From Billgrantia lactosivorans (lineage in GTDB: Bacteria; Pseudomonadota; Gammaproteobacteria; Pseudomonadales; Halomonadaceae): 64,000 bases of DNA. Made by a program: the position numbers and the translations under genes. Location of the stretch: assembly GCF_003254665.1 (NCBI RefSeq), contig NZ_QHGY01000008.1, positions 1 to 64,000 on the forward strand, read 5' to 3'. Positions 18,216 through 28,095 of this stretch are shown here, one piece after another; positions within the stretch are counted from its first letter, which is position 1; each line of letters starts with the position of its first letter. The notes below the pieces were generated by a model, which saw only the letters and a list, made by a program, of their open reading frames with translations, ran no database searches and had not been told where the DNA came from.

Positions 18216-18836
18216 ATGAGACGCCCCCCCTATGCGATACGCTGGCTTGCCGCGGGCCTCGCCCTTGCCCTGCTGGCCGGCTGCGCCACGCCGGGCGCGG
18301 CACCCGACGGCGAGCGCGCGGCCGGCCGCTGGGAAGCCCAGCAGGAGCGCCTGGAAGCGCTGGACACCTGGACGCTGATGGGCAAGGCCGGCCTGCGCAC
18401 GCCGGAGGAGTCGACCAGCGCCAACCTCGACTGGAGCCAGCACCCGCATTATTACCGCATGCTGATCAGCGGCCCCTTCGGCAGCGGCCGCAACCTGCTG
18501 GAGGGCCGCGAGGGACGCTTCTCGCTGACCAACGCCGAGGGCCGCTTCGAGGCCGCGACCCCCGAGTCGCTGATGCAGCAGCAGCTGGGCTGGTCGCTGC
18601 CGGTCAGCTCACTGTCCGACTGGATCCGCGGCCTGCCGGCCGACCACAGCGAATTCCGCCTCGAGCGCGACGACTCGGGCTTTCCCCAGCGCCTGGAGCA
18701 GGACGGCTGGCGGATCGACTACCGCGACTGGACCGAGGTCGATTCGCTGACGCTGCCCCGTCGCCTGGTCATGGAGTACGACGACCTGCGCGTGACGCTG
18801 GTGGTCACGGAGTGGCGCCCCACGCTCGATGAATGA
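18216..18836 (+). CDS. lolB: Outer-membrane lipoprotein receptor LolB
   Basis: Takes lipoproteins from the LolA chaperone and inserts them in the outer membrane. It has 206 aa with signal peptide and lipobox LLAGC (C23). The mature part has the LolB features: a W-rich start (GRWEAQQERLEALDTW), then the eleven-stranded half-barrel with ISGPFGSGRNLLEG and LSDWIRGLPA, and a C-terminal DLRVTLVVTEWRP. Residue 18 of the mature part onward matches the family order. The ATG at 18216 follows 26 nt after the TPR gene; earlier starts lie inside that gene. Its end overlaps ispE by 8 nt. Confidence 0.93.
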   Translation: MRRPPYAIRWLAAGLALALLAGCATPGAAPDGERAAGRWEAQQERLEALDTWTLMGKAGLRTPEESTSANLDWSQHPHYYRMLISGPFGSGRNLLEGREGRFSLTNAEGRFEAATPESLMQQQLGWSLPVSSLSDWIRGLPADHSEFRLERDDSGFPQRLEQDGWRIDYRDWTEVDSLTLPRRLVMEYDDLRVTLVVTEWRPTLDE

Positions 18837-19695
18837 ACCGATGAGCGAGCTCGCCTTGCCGGCGCCGGCCAAGCTCAACCGCCTGCTGCACATCACCGGG
18901 CGCCGGGACGATGGCTACCACGAGCTGCAGACCCTGTTCCAGTTTCTCGACCACGGCGACGCGTTGCACTTTCGGCCGAGGAAGGACGGCGAGATCCGCC
19001 TGACGCCCGGCCTGCCCGGAGTCGCCGACGGCGACAACCTGATCGTGCGGGCTGCCAGACTGCTGCAGGAGGAGACCGGCTGCCGCCTGGGCGCCGACAT
19101 CCGGCTGACCAAGCGGCTGCCCATGGGCGGCGGCCTCGGCGGCGGCAGCAGCGACGCCGCCACCACGCTGCTCGGCCTCGATCGACTGTGGCAACTGGGG
19201 CTCCCCCTCGCGCGGCTGGCCCAGCTCGGCCTGCGCCTCGGCGCCGACGTGCCGGTATTCGTCCACGGCCACGCCGCCTGGGCCGAAGGCGTGGGCGAGC
19301 GGCTCACGCCGGTAGCGCTCGACACCCCGTGGTTCCTGGTCGTGCACCCCGGCATCGAGGTCGCCACCGCCGCGGTGTTCGGGGCCGCGCAATTGACACG
19401 TAACACGCCCCCGATTACCATGGCGCGCGCACTGCAGGGGGGAGCGCCCAGCTGGCACAACGACTGCGAGCCGACGGTCAGGTCACTCTATCCGCAGGTC
19501 GCCGAAGCGCTCGACTGGCTTGGCCGGCGGGCACCCGCCATGCTGACGGGAACCGGTGCCTGCATCTTCGCTCGGCTGGACGCGGAGGCCACGGCGCGGC
19601 GCCTACTGGCCGACCTGCCGGGCCGCTATACTGCTTTCATCGCCCGCGGCCAGAACCTCTCCCCGCTACATGCTGCTCTAGGTCGATGGACATGA
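18829..19695 (+). CDS. ispE: 4-diphosphocytidyl-2-C-methyl-D-erythritol kinase
   Basis: GHMP kinase of 288 aa in the MEP isoprenoid pathway; it phosphorylates the 2-hydroxyl of CDP-ME. The substrate helix [21 protein letters not shown] covers about residues 11-31 (core [13 protein letters not shown]). The ATP-binding Gly-rich loop [14 protein letters not shown] begins at 98. The C-terminal motif is [14 protein letters not shown]. The ATG at 18829 overlaps the end of lolB; a second ATG at 18841 (MSEL) is possible. The overlap suggests translational coupling. Confidence 0.95.
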   Translation: MNEPMSELALPAPAKLNRLLHITGRRDDGYHELQTLFQFLDHGDALHFRPRKDGEIRLTPGLPGVADGDNLIVRAARLLQEETGCRLGADIRLTKRLPMGGGLGGGSSDAATTLLGLDRLWQLGLPLARLAQLGLRLGADVPVFVHGHAAWAEGVGERLTPVALDTPWFLVVHPGIEVATAAVFGAAQLTRNTPPITMARALQGGAPSWHNDCEPTVRSLYPQVAEALDWLGRRAPAMLTGTGACIFARLDAEATARRLLADLPGRYTAFIARGQNLSPLHAALGRWT

Positions 19696-19786
19696 GGCCG
19701 GCGAACGCCCGAAGCGCTGCGGCTTCGCTCACGGCAACCCGGCTCATCGTCGACGGGGCTCCCCAACACTGCATAGGTGGATGCGC

Positions 19787-20728
19787 GTGTCAAAATTGAT
19801 GGTTTTTGCCGGGAATGCCAATCCCGAACTTGCCCAGAAGATCGCCGAGAGTCTCGACACTCGCATGGGTAATGCCACGGTCGGGCAGTTCAGCGATGGC
19901 GAGATCGCGGTCGAGATCAACGAGAACGTTCGCGGCAAGGACGTCTTCATCCTGCAGTCCACCTGCGCCCCGACCAACGACAACCTGATGGAGCTGATCC
20001 TGATGGTCGACGCCCTGCGTCGGGCCTCGGCCACCCGGATCACCGCCGTGGTGCCCTACTTCGGCTACGCGCGCCAGGATCGCCGGGTACGCTCCGCCCG
20101 GGTGCCGATCTCGGCCAAGGTGGTGGCCGACATGATGGTCAAGGCGGGCGTCGACCGGGTGATGACCATGGACCTGCACGCCGACCAGATCCAGGGCTTC
20201 TTCGACGTGCCGGTGGACAACGTCTACGGCTCGCCGATCCTGCTCGACGACATCGAGCGCCAGAACTACGACGACCTGGTGGTGGTATCGCCCGACGTGG
20301 GCGGCGTGGTCCGCGCCCGCGCCATCGCCAAGCAGCTCAATGCCGACCTCGCCATCATCGACAAGCGTCGCCCGCAGGCCAACCAGGCCCAGGTGATGCA
20401 CATCATCGGCGAGATCGAGAACCGCACCTGCGTGGTGGTGGACGACATGATCGATACCGCCGGCACCCTGTGCAAGGCCGGTGACGCGCTGAAGGAACAT
20501 GGCGCGCGCCGCGTGGTGGCCTATGCCACCCACCCGATCCTCTCGGGCCCGGCGGTGGAGAACATCACCGGCTCGGTGCTCGACGAGGTGGTGGTCACCG
20601 ATACCATTCCGCTGTCCGACGTCGCCCGTCGCAGCGGCAAGATTCGTCAGCTCAGCGTGGCCGGTCTGATCGCCGAGGCGATCCGCCGCGTCAGCAACGA
20701 GGAATCCGTCAGCGCCATGTTCCACTGA
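19787..20728 (+). CDS. prs: Ribose-phosphate pyrophosphokinase
   Basis: Makes PRPP from ribose 5-phosphate and ATP for purine, pyrimidine, NAD, His and Trp synthesis. It has 313 aa with the start GTG at 19787, which gives the family N-terminus [21 protein letters not shown] lies 6 nt before this GTG, whereas it directly abuts an ATG at 19781. The flexible loop has [12 protein letters not shown], the phosphate site [12 protein letters not shown], and the PRPP loop [14 protein letters not shown] is at about 214-227. The prs position downstream of ispE is the standard gammaproteobacterial order. Confidence 0.96.
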   Translation: MSKLMVFAGNANPELAQKIAESLDTRMGNATVGQFSDGEIAVEINENVRGKDVFILQSTCAPTNDNLMELILMVDALRRASATRITAVVPYFGYARQDRRVRSARVPISAKVVADMMVKAGVDRVMTMDLHADQIQGFFDVPVDNVYGSPILLDDIERQNYDDLVVVSPDVGGVVRARAIAKQLNADLAIIDKRRPQANQAQVMHIIGEIENRTCVVVDDMIDTAGTLCKAGDALKEHGARRVVAYATHPILSGPAVENITGSVLDEVVVTDTIPLSDVARRSGKIRQLSVAGLIAEAIRRVSNEESVSAMFH

Positions 20729-20825
20729 GGATGGCGCCGGAGTAGCGCCCCACCGGGGCTTTCGGGAACGTCGCGATCAGGTCGCGGGTCGCACGCCTCC
20801 CTTACCTTCAGCAAGAGGCAACAAC

Positions 20826-21470
20826 ATGTCCGATTTCACACTCAATGCCAGCGTTCGCAACGACCTGGGGAAAGGTGCGAGCCGCCGCCTGCGTCGTGCG
20901 AACCTCGAAGTGCCGGCCATCGTCTACGGTGGCGAGAAGGCCCCCCAGCCGATCTCCCTCGAGAAGTCCGCCTTCTACAAGGCGATCGAGGACGAGGCCT
21001 TCTTCTCCTCGGTGCTCAATCTGGTCATCGACGGCAAGAGCGAGCAGGTGGTGGTGCGTGACCTGCAGCGTCACCCGTACAAGCCGCTGGTCACCCACGC
21101 CGACTTCATGCGCGTGGATGCCACCCACGAGATCACCATCAGCGTGCCGCTGCACGTGGTGGGCGAGGAGAAGTCCAAGGGCATCAAGGACCAGGGCGGC
21201 GAGCTGCACGTGCTCTCCAACGAAGTCCAGATCAGCTGCCTGCCGAAGGACCTGCCCGACTTCCTCGAGGTCGATATCAGCGACATCGAGATGGGCACCA
21301 CCCTGCACCTCTCCGACCTCAAGCTGCCGGCCGGCGTCACCCTGGTCGAGCTGACTCACGGCGCCGACCACGACAACGCCGTGCTGAGCATCACCAAGCC
21401 GAAGGGCCGCAGCGAGGCCGAAGAAGGCGAGAGTGAAGGCGAGGAAGACGAAGAAGGCAGCGCCGAGTAA
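20826..21470 (+). CDS. rplY: 50S ribosomal protein L25 / Ctc form
   Basis: 5S rRNA-binding ribosomal protein of the long Ctc/TL5 type, 214 aa. The L25 domain is N-terminal (about 1-92: [24 protein letters not shown]). The beta-rich TL5 C-domain follows, with [14 protein letters not shown] and [16 protein letters not shown] tail of almost only Glu/Ser/Gly/Asp ends the protein ([16 protein letters not shown]), unusually acidic for a ribosomal protein and in line with a halophilic proteome. SD aagagg lies upstream of the ATG. It lies between prs and pth as usual. Confidence 0.95.
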   Translation: MSDFTLNASVRNDLGKGASRRLRRANLEVPAIVYGGEKAPQPISLEKSAFYKAIEDEAFFSSVLNLVIDGKSEQVVVRDLQRHPYKPLVTHADFMRVDATHEITISVPLHVVGEEKSKGIKDQGGELHVLSNEVQISCLPKDLPDFLEVDISDIEMGTTLHLSDLKLPAGVTLVELTHGADHDNAVLSITKPKGRSEAEEGESEGEEDEEGSAE

Positions 21471-21482
21471 GCGCCCGCCGTC

Positions 21483-21505
21483 GGGGCCGCCTGCCAGGCG
21501 GCCCC
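21483..21505 (+). terminator. Strong hairpin after rplY without T tract
   Basis: GGGGCCGCCT / AGGCGGCCCC, 10 perfect base pairs around a GCC loop, 12 nt after the rplY stop. No T tract follows, so alone it is more likely an mRNA 3'-end stabiliser or part of a tandem termination region with the next hairpin. Confidence 0.4.
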
Positions 21506-21519
21506 ACCCCGACCCGATC

Positions 21520-21545
21520 AAGCGCTGCGGCGCTTGTTTTCGTTT
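21520..21545 (+). terminator. Hairpin with T-rich tail between rplY and pth
   Basis: AAGCGC-TGCG-GCGCTT (6 bp, 4-nt loop), followed directly by GTTTTCGTTT. It ends only about 10 nt before the pth start and overlaps its leader. It may therefore end part of the rplY transcripts or attenuate pth. Confidence 0.5.
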
Positions 21546-21556
21546 GGAGGTCCCAC

Positions 21557-22138
21557 ATGCCCCAGGTCAAGGCGATCATCGGGCTGGGCAATCCCGGTGA
21601 CAACTACGCCGCCACGCGCCACAACGCCGGCGCCTGGCTGGTCGAGATCCTGGCCCGCCAGGCCGGCACCGAGCTGCGCCCGGAGAAGAAGTTCCTCGGC
21701 CTCTACGCCAAGGTGCTGCTCGACGGGCAAGAGCTGCACCTGCTCGAGCCCACCACCTTCATGAACCGCAGCGGCGCGGCCGTGGCAGCGCTGTGCCAGT
21801 TCTTCAAGATCGCCCCCGACGAGTTGCTGGTGGCCCACGACGAGCTCGACCTCCCCTCCGGCACCGCCCGCTACAAGCAGGGCGGCGGCCACGGCGGTCA
21901 CAACGGCCTGCGCGACATCATCAGCGCGCTGGGCGACAAGGGCTTCAACCGCCTGCGCATCGGCATCGGCCACCCCGGCGACTCGCGCCAGGTGACCAAC
22001 TACGTGCTGGGGCGCCCCGGCAAGGCCGAGCTCGAGGCCATCGGCGCCGCGCTCAACGAGTGCCTGGCGACGCTGTCACTGGCCGTGACGGGAGACTGGG
22101 CCCGTGCCATGAGCCGGCTGCACAGTTTCGAAGGCTGA
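21557..22138 (+). CDS. pth: Peptidyl-tRNA hydrolase
   Basis: Frees tRNA from peptidyl-tRNAs dropped by the ribosome. It has 193 aa. The catalytic His is H22 in RHNAG, after GLGNPGDNYAAT. Other conserved pieces are FMNRSGAAV, VAHDELDLPSG, and the Gly-rich GGGHGGHNGLRDI. SD TTTGGAGG is 6 nt before the ATG. It precedes ychF with 72 nt between, as in E. coli and Pseudomonas. Confidence 0.97.
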   Translation: MPQVKAIIGLGNPGDNYAATRHNAGAWLVEILARQAGTELRPEKKFLGLYAKVLLDGQELHLLEPTTFMNRSGAAVAALCQFFKIAPDELLVAHDELDLPSGTARYKQGGGHGGHNGLRDIISALGDKGFNRLRIGIGHPGDSRQVTNYVLGRPGKAELEAIGAALNECLATLSLAVTGDWARAMSRLHSFEG

Positions 22139-22210
22139 ACGGCCTTCGAGGCTGTTCTAGAATAGCGCCCAGTCGCGAGCGCCACCCGCCATTTCACTCA
22201 GGACATCACC

Positions 22211-23302
22211 ATGGGTTTCAACTGCGGTATCGTCGGCCTGCCCAATGTGGGCAAGTCGACCCTCTTCAACGCCCTGACCAAGTCCGGCATCGACGCCGAG
22301 AACTTCCCCTTCTGCACCATCGAGCCCAATGTCGGCATCGTGCCGATGCCTGACCCGCGGCTGGACCGGCTGGCCGAGATCGTGAAGCCCCAGAAGGTGA
22401 TCCCCACCACCATGGAGTTCGTCGACATCGCCGGGCTGGTGGCGGGCGCCTCCAAGGGCGAGGGGCTCGGCAACCAGTTCCTCGCCAACATCCGCGAGAC
22501 CCAGGCCATCGCCCACGTGGTGCGCTGCTTCGACAACGACAACGTGATCCACGTGGCCAACCAGGTCGACCCGCACGCCGACATCGAGACCATCAACCTG
22601 GAGCTGGCGCTGGCCGACCTCGACACCGTCGAACGCGCCATCCAGCGCCTGGTCCGCGTGGTCAAGGGCGGCGACAAGGAGGCCATCGCGACCAAGGCGA
22701 TCCTCGACCGCATCCAGCCGCACCTGGCCGAGGGCCTGCCGCTGAGAAGCGCAGGCCTCGACGACGACGAGAAGCGCCAGCTCAAGAGCTTCGGCTTCCT
22801 GACCCTCAAGCCGACCATGTACATCGCCAACGTCAACGAGGATGGCTTCGAGAACAACCCCTACCTCGATATCGTCAACGAGATCGCTGCCGAGGAAGGC
22901 GCCGTGGTGGTGCCGGTGTGCAACCAGCTGGAGGCCGAGATCGCCGAGCTCGACGACGAGGAGCGCGCCATGTTCCTCGACGAGATGGGCATGGAGGAAC
23001 CGGGGCTCGATCGCGTGATCCGCGCCGGCTACCAGTTGCTCGGCCTGCAGACCTACTTCACCGCGGGAGTCAAGGAGGTGCGTGCCTGGACGGTCAAGAT
23101 CGGCGCCACCGCCCCCGAAGCCGCCGGCGTGATCCACACCGACTTCCAGAAGGGCTTCATCCGCGCGGAGGTGATCGCCTACGACGACTTCGTCACCCTG
23201 GGCGGCGAGCAGGGGGCCAAGGATGCCGGCAAATGGCGACTCGAAGGCAAGGAGTACGTCGTTCAGGACGGCGACGTGATCCACTTCCGCTTCAACGTGT
23301 GA
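22211..23302 (+). CDS. ychF: Redox-responsive ATPase YchF (OLA1 family)
   Basis: Obg-family P-loop protein of 363 aa that prefers ATP to GTP and binds ribosomes; it is linked to oxidative-stress response and leaderless translation in E. coli. P-loop GLPNVGKST is at residues 9-17, G3 is [14 protein letters not shown], and the altered G4 is NVNE (in YIANVNEDG) in place of NKxD, which explains ATP preference. A C-terminal TGS domain holds [15 protein letters not shown] and the final [11 protein letters not shown] is weak (aggacatcacc). The last gene of the plus-strand run before tRNA-Met. Confidence 0.96.
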   Translation: MGFNCGIVGLPNVGKSTLFNALTKSGIDAENFPFCTIEPNVGIVPMPDPRLDRLAEIVKPQKVIPTTMEFVDIAGLVAGASKGEGLGNQFLANIRETQAIAHVVRCFDNDNVIHVANQVDPHADIETINLELALADLDTVERAIQRLVRVVKGGDKEAIATKAILDRIQPHLAEGLPLRSAGLDDDEKRQLKSFGFLTLKPTMYIANVNEDGFENNPYLDIVNEIAAEEGAVVVPVCNQLEAEIAELDDEERAMFLDEMGMEEPGLDRVIRAGYQLLGLQTYFTAGVKEVRAWTVKIGATAPEAAGVIHTDFQKGFIRAEVIAYDDFVTLGGEQGAKDAGKWRLEGKEYVVQDGDVIHFRFNV

Positions 23303-23343
23303 GGAAGCTGCCTCTGCACGCGCCCCGGATATCGACGTGAACC

Positions 23344-23372
23344 TTGACCTGGATGGGACGAATCCGTAAACT
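23344..23372 (+). promoter_or_regulatory. Promoter of tRNA-Met gene 1
   Basis: TTGACC (23344-23349), a 17-nt spacer and TAAACT (23367-23372) form a good sigma70-type promoter. Transcription would start near 23380, about 8 nt before the mature 5' end of the tRNA. Confidence 0.75.
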
Positions 23373-23387
23373 TCGCCTCCGTTGATT

Positions 23388-23464
23388 GGCTACGTAGCTC
23401 AGTTGGTTAGAGCACATCACTCATAATGATGGGGTCCCCTGTTCGAGTCAGGGCGTAGCCACCA
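23388..23464 (+). tRNA. tRNA-Met (CAT), elongator, copy 1
   Basis: 77 nt including an encoded CCA. The acceptor pair GGCTACG/CGTAGCC is perfect. The anticodon loop is CTCATAA with anticodon CAT. The 5' half is practically that of E. coli elongator tRNA-Met. The G1-C72 pair rules out initiator tRNA, and the acceptor and anticodon-stem sequence differ from tRNA-Ile2, the other CAT tRNA. A second gene in opposite orientation is at 27931-28007 and differs at three bases (TT/CC in the D-loop, G/A in the T-loop). Confidence 0.96.
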
Positions 23465-23473
23465 GAGCTCGAA

Positions 23474-23508
23474 AAAAACCCGGCGCCCTCTGTGGGCGCC
23501 GGGTTTTT
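23474..23508. terminator. Bidirectional intrinsic terminator after tRNA-Met 1
   Basis: AAAAACCCGGCGCCC-TCTGT-GGGCGCCGGGTTTTT: ten GC-rich pairs flanked by A5/T5. It ends tRNA-Met transcripts on the plus strand and apeB transcripts from the minus strand, whose stop codon is 13 nt away. Confidence 0.92.
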
Positions 23509-23520
23509 CATGGTGGCGAC

Positions 23521-24819
23521 TCAGGCCAGCCGCGGGCGATTGGCGAAGGCGACCAGCGCCCGGGTCAGGTAGTCGACGTCGTGACTGCCCGCCGTCTCGC
23601 GGATCGAGTGCATGGCCCACTGCGGCACGCCGACGTCCAGCGTCGGCACGCCGAGCTCGGTGGCGGTGATCGGCCCGATGGTGCTGCCGCAACCCATGTC
23701 GGCGCGGGTGACGAAGGTCTGCACCGGCACCCCGGCCTCGCGGCAGAGGTCGCGGAACAGCGCCGCGGTGGCGCTGTTGGTGGCGTAGCGCTGGTTGGCG
23801 TTGACCTTGATCACCGGGCCACCGTTGAGCGCCGGCCCGTGGGCGGCGTCATGCTTGTCGGGGAAGTTGGGGTGCAGGGCGTGGGCGTTGTCGCAGGAGA
23901 TCATCCGCGAGGCCTGGATCAGGCGGATGAAGCCCTCGTCGCCGGGCTCGCCGAGCTGGGCATTGACGCGACGCAGCACGTCGCCGAGGAACGGCCCCTG
24001 GGCACCGCAGGCGCTGGCGCTGCCGACCTCCTCATGGTCGTTGGCGACCACCGCCACGCCCTGGCTGCCGTCGCTTTCCAGCAGCGCTTCCAGGCCGATG
24101 AAGCAGGAGAGCAGGTTGTCCAGGCGCGCGCTGGCTACCAGCTCGCCGGCGACCCCCACCAGCGCCGGCGGCTGCACGTCGTGCAGCGCCAGTTCGAAGT
24201 CGAGAATCTCGACCCCGGAGATACCGTGCTGGGCCTCCAGCCACTCGAGCAGCAGCCGCGGCAGATCGGCCTTCTCGCCGCCCTGCAGGCACACCGGCGG
24301 CATCTGCGTCTGGGCATTGATCGCGCGTCCGGCGTTGACGTCGCGATCGAGGTGGATCGCCAGGCTGGGGATGATGGCGATCGGCCGATCCACGTGCAGC
24401 AGCACACCCTCGAGGCGGCCGTCGGGGTGCCGCACGTGGATGCGACCGGCCAGCCCCAGGTCGCGGTCGTACCAAGGCGCCAGCAGCGCGCCGCCGTAGA
24501 GCTCGACGCCGAGCTGCAGCCAGCCCGACGCGGTCTGGGCGGCATGCGGCTTGAGCCGCAGCCCGGGGCTGTCGGTATGGGCACCGATCATGCGCAGCGC
24601 CTCGAGCCCGTCATGAGGCAGCTGCAGCGCCACGATGGACGAGCCGTTGCGCGTGACGTAGACCCGCTCGCCCGGCGAGAGCTGCCAGGCCTGGCTCTCG
24701 TCGAGGCGTCGAAAGCCGGCGGCTTCGAGCCGCTCGGCCATGGCGGCCACGGCATGCCACGGCGTGGGGGAACGGTGCAGAAAGTCGAGCAGGCGCTCGA
24801 GACGGGCTTCCCGAGACAT
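23521..24819 (-). CDS. apeB: M18-family aspartyl aminopeptidase
   Basis: Zinc aminopeptidase of 432 aa that removes N-terminal acidic residues from peptides in the cytosol. Conserved order: DFLHRSPTPWHAV near the N-terminus, the zinc His in MIGAHTDSPGLRLKP, then VVANDHEEVGSASACGAQGP with the catalytic Glu pair, and HALHPNFPDKHDAAHGP. The C-terminal GCGSTIGPITATELG and SIRETAGSHDVDYL complete the metal site. I chose the ATG at 24819 because GAGG is 6 nt upstream; the ATG at 24831 has no ribosome-binding site. It converges with tRNA-Met 1 and is divergent from prc. Confidence 0.93.
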   Translation of the reverse strand: MSREARLERLLDFLHRSPTPWHAVAAMAERLEAAGFRRLDESQAWQLSPGERVYVTRNGSSIVALQLPHDGLEALRMIGAHTDSPGLRLKPHAAQTASGWLQLGVELYGGALLAPWYDRDLGLAGRIHVRHPDGRLEGVLLHVDRPIAIIPSLAIHLDRDVNAGRAINAQTQMPPVCLQGGEKADLPRLLLEWLEAQHGISGVEILDFELALHDVQPPALVGVAGELVASARLDNLLSCFIGLEALLESDGSQGVAVVANDHEEVGSASACGAQGPFLGDVLRRVNAQLGEPGDEGFIRLIQASRMISCDNAHALHPNFPDKHDAAHGPALNGGPVIKVNANQRYATNSATAALFRDLCREAGVPVQTFVTRADMGCGSTIGPITATELGVPTLDVGVPQWAMHSIRETAGSHDVDYLTRALVAFANRPRLA

Positions 24820-24947
24820 GAGGGTCCTCATCTGGGGTCTAAGGTTGACGCGAGAGCTGCTACAATGCGATGTCTGCTTTTGGCAACTCACAGGGCATAC
24901 GCTTGTCTAGGGAAGGAAGTGTACACGAAACCAGGGGTGCTTCATCG

Positions 24948-27020
24948 ATGAGCCAGTTTGTCGTTATTCGGCGCACAGCGGTCCTGACGCTGGCGTTGCT
25001 GCTGTCGTGCGCTCAACTGGCGCTTGCTCAGATCCAGCCCGGCGAAGATCAGCGCCAGGCCGCCGTGGAGGTGGCCGAATCGCTGCGCTATGGGCATTAC
25101 GCCGACACCGCTCTCGATGACGCCTGGTCGCGGCTGGCCTTCGAGCGCTATCTCGACATCCTGGACGGCCAGCGTGCCTTCCTGCTCGAAAGCGACGTCG
25201 AGGAGTTCAGCCACCTCGAGGAGCGCATCGACGACATGCTCTTCGAAGGCGAGCTGGAACCCGCCTACGAGCTCTACCAGCGCTACCACGATCGCGCCGA
25301 GAGCCGCTTCGAGTGGCTGCTGGACGCCCTCGACGAGGGGCTGAACTTTACCTACGAGACCGACATGCGGCTCGATCTCGATCGCCGCGACGCCGACTGG
25401 GCCACCAGCGAGGCCGAGCTCGAGGAGCTGTGGCGCAAGCGCCTGAAGAACGACGCCCTGACCCTCGACATCAGCGGCCAGGACGAGGAGCAGGTGGAGA
25501 ACAACCTGCGCCAGCGCTACGAAGGACAGCTCACACGCCTGCGCCAGACCAACGGCGAGGACGTGTTCGGCCTGTTCATGGCCGCGGTGACCAGCAGCAT
25601 CGACCCGCATACCGAGTACCTCTCCCCGCGCCAGGGGGAGTCGTTCGACATCCAGATGCGCCTGTCGCTGGAGGGCATTGGCGCCATGCTGCAGTCGGAC
25701 GGCGAGTACGTGAAGGTCACCAGCCTGGTGCCCGGAGGCCCGGCGGATCGCGCCGGCGTGCTCGAGCCCGCCGACCGCATCGTTGGCGTCGGCCAGGAGG
25801 ACGAGGAGGAGATGGTCAACGTCGTCGGCATGCGGCTGGACGAGGTGGTCGACCTGATCCGCGGCCCCAAGGGCAGCGTGGTGCGTCTCGATGTCGTACC
25901 GGCGGAAGCCGTCGACATGACACGCTCGCACGAGGTCGAGATCACCCGCGACACCGTCGACCTCGAGGACCAGGCGGCACATGGCGAGGTCATCGAAGTA
26001 GAGCGGGACGAGGGCGTGCAGCACATCGGCGTGGTCACCATCCCCACCTTCTACGTCGACTTCGATGCCTGGCAGGCCGGCGAGGAGGAGTTCCGCAGCA
26101 CCACGCGAGACGTGGCGCGCGAAGTGGAGCGTCTCAAGGGCGAGGGCGTCGACGGTATCGTGCTCGACCTGCGCAACAACGGCGGCGGCGCCCTGCAGGA
26201 AGCCAATTCGCTGCTCGGCCTGTTCATCGACCGCGGGCCCACCGTCCAGGTGCGCGACGCGCGTGGTCGCATCAGCCTGTACGGCGATACCGAGACCGGC
26301 ACCGTTTACGACGGCCCGCTGGCCGTGCTGGTCAACCGCCTGTCGGCCTCGGCCTCGGAAATCTTCGCCGGCGCCATCCAGGACTACGGCCGCGGCCTGG
26401 TGCTGGGCAGCGCCACCTTCGGCAAGGGCACCGTGCAGACCCTGAACGACCTCAGCCACGGCCAGATCAAGCTGACCCGCGCCAAGTTCTACCGCATCTC
26501 GGGCGACAGCACCCAGAATCGCGGCGTGGAGCCCGACATCCTGTTCCCCGACATGATCGACCCGGAGCGAATCGGCGAGAGCAGCCTGGACAACGCGCTC
26601 GAGTGGGATACCGTCCAGGCCGTTCAGTACCGCCAGTACGGCGAGCCGTGGGAGTATCTCGAGACCCTGCGCTCGCGGCACCGCGAGCGTGCCGAATCCC
26701 ACCCCAACTTCGTCTACCTCAAGGAGCGGGTGGAACTGGCACGGCGGCTGCGCGAGGAGCAGACCAGCGTCAGCCTGGATCGTGAGCGTCGCCAGCGCGA
26801 AGTGGAGAGCCGCGATGCCGAGCAGCTGGCGCTGGAAAACCGCCGCCGCGAGGCCCTGGGCCTGGAGCCGCTGGAGGAGCTGGTCGATGCCCGCAGCGAG
26901 GAGGGCGAGGACGATGCAGAGAGCGACGAGCCGGTGGACCGGGTCCAGGTGACCGAAGCCGCCGCCATCCTCGCCGACTACGCCGAGCTGACCGAGCGAC
27001 GCCTGGCCGGCCGCCTTTGA
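24948..27020 (+). CDS. prc: Carboxy-terminal (tail-specific) protease Prc
   Basis: Periplasmic S41 protease of 690 aa (E. coli Prc 682) that degrades proteins from nonpolar C-termini and trims peptidoglycan enzymes. The signal peptide covers about residues 1-27 (VIRRTAVLTLALLLSCAQLALA). A helical N-domain leads into the PDZ domain (LEGIGAMLQSDGEYVKVTSL, about 230-310). The catalytic dyad should be S468 in SASASEIFAG and K493 in TFGKGTVQ; their 25-residue spacing equals Ser430/Lys455 of E. coli. The C-terminal ~150 residues are charged and helical (LRSRHRERAESHPNF). The ATG at 24948 has AGGGGTG upstream and gives a proper signal peptide; the longer frame from 24870 does not. Confidence 0.94.
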   Translation: MSQFVVIRRTAVLTLALLLSCAQLALAQIQPGEDQRQAAVEVAESLRYGHYADTALDDAWSRLAFERYLDILDGQRAFLLESDVEEFSHLEERIDDMLFEGELEPAYELYQRYHDRAESRFEWLLDALDEGLNFTYETDMRLDLDRRDADWATSEAELEELWRKRLKNDALTLDISGQDEEQVENNLRQRYEGQLTRLRQTNGEDVFGLFMAAVTSSIDPHTEYLSPRQGESFDIQMRLSLEGIGAMLQSDGEYVKVTSLVPGGPADRAGVLEPADRIVGVGQEDEEEMVNVVGMRLDEVVDLIRGPKGSVVRLDVVPAEAVDMTRSHEVEITRDTVDLEDQAAHGEVIEVERDEGVQHIGVVTIPTFYVDFDAWQAGEEEFRSTTRDVAREVERLKGEGVDGIVLDLRNNGGGALQEANSLLGLFIDRGPTVQVRDARGRISLYGDTETGTVYDGPLAVLVNRLSASASEIFAGAIQDYGRGLVLGSATFGKGTVQTLNDLSHGQIKLTRAKFYRISGDSTQNRGVEPDILFPDMIDPERIGESSLDNALEWDTVQAVQYRQYGEPWEYLETLRSRHRERAESHPNFVYLKERVELARRLREEQTSVSLDRERRQREVESRDAEQLALENRRREALGLEPLEELVDARSEEGEDDAESDEPVDRVQVTEAAAILADYAELTERRLAGRL

Positions 27021-27357
27021 CGGCCCCTCCCCCCCCGGGGCGGATTCCAGCCGCGAACCCGCCCCGCTTTCGCGCGCGGACGCCCGGGCCGCCGGCCGCC
27101 ACGCTTCGACGACGCCCCCCTGTCCGCGACGTCACCATCGGTGGCGTACCCACTGGTGATCGAGATGTCCTGCCGGGACCGACTCCAGCGACACTGCCAC
27201 GAACGGCATGGGCGTCTTCACGCGGGCGCATGAGACGTGCAGAACCGGGCCACTCGACTCGACCCCGACCGAGACGCTGAAACGTCGCCACCGGGCAGGC
27301 AGCACCAAGGCTGGCGGGTCACGCGGTCAAGGCGAGGCTGCGGCGATGACGAGGAAC
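27021..27357. other. Intergenic stretch between prc and the tRNA-Asn genes
   Basis: 337 nt of GC-rich sequence with only short open frames that lack ribosome-binding sites or recognisable motifs. I see no RNA gene or clear terminator. Being downstream of prc (plus) and of the tRNA-Asn run (minus), it is a convergent 3' region. Confidence 0.5.
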
Positions 27358-27433
<76 letters not shown>

Positions 27434-27519
27434 ATGGTGCGATCAGGAAGCGGCGGGCTTCTCGGGTGGGACTGCGGGCCGTTGACAAGCTGGTGGCCCT
27501 TGACAAGCCGACAAGCTGA

Positions 27520-27807
<288 letters not shown>

Positions 27808-27828
27808 ATGGCCCTGAACACGGTGCGT

Positions 27829-27856
27829 AGTATACGGATCGCTCACATAAGGTCAA
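27829..27856 (-). promoter_or_regulatory. Promoter of the tRNA-Asn array
   Basis: On the minus strand: TTGACC, a 16-nt spacer and TATACT. It ends 21 nt before the first tRNA-Asn, so a start near 27822 would leave a leader of about 15 nt. No comparable promoter is obvious in the short spacers, so the four tRNAs are probably one transcript. Confidence 0.75.
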
Positions 27857-27886
27857 GGGCGGATTCTTGCGCCGCGCCCAAGACGC

Positions 27887-27921
27887 ATGACGCCCGCACG
27901 ACAGGGTCGTACGGGCGTCAT
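27887..27921 (-). terminator. Long hairpin after tRNA-Met 2
   Basis: ATGACGCCCGCACGAC pairs with GTCGTACGGGCGTCAT (15 of 16 positions) around AGG. It lies 9 nt past the CCA end of the minus-strand tRNA-Met. There is no good T tract, but the stem is long and stable and well placed to end this tRNA transcript. Confidence 0.6.
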
Positions 27922-27930
27922 CGGAACAGC

Positions 27931-28007
27931 TGGTGGCTACGCCCTGATTCGAACAGGGGACCCCATCATTATGAGTGATGTGCTCTAACCGGCTGAGCTA
28001 CGTAGCC
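27931..28007 (-). tRNA. tRNA-Met (CAT), elongator, copy 2
   Basis: 77 nt with CCA, acceptor GGCTACG/CGTAGCC, anticodon CAT. It differs from the copy at 23388-23464 by CC for TT in the D-loop and A for G in the T-loop. Flanking sequences are unrelated to those of copy 1. Confidence 0.96.
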
Positions 28008-28039
28008 TTCTAGGGAACAAGGCCCTTCAACGCGGCAGG

Positions 28040-28068
28040 ATTATGCACGAAACGAGTCACCCAGGCAA
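28040..28068 (-). promoter_or_regulatory. Promoter of tRNA-Met gene 2
   Basis: Minus strand: TTGCCT (28068-28063), 17-nt spacer, CATAAT (28045-28040). It lies 32 nt before the tRNA 5' end. Confidence 0.65.
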
Positions 28069-28095
28069 GCCAGGCGTCGCTCCGGCTTTTTGTTG

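Noticed and set aside
19781..19786. ATG at 19781 as start of prs
   Set aside because: The AGGTGG ribosome-binding site touches it; the GTG at 19787 has proper spacing and gives the conserved N-terminus.
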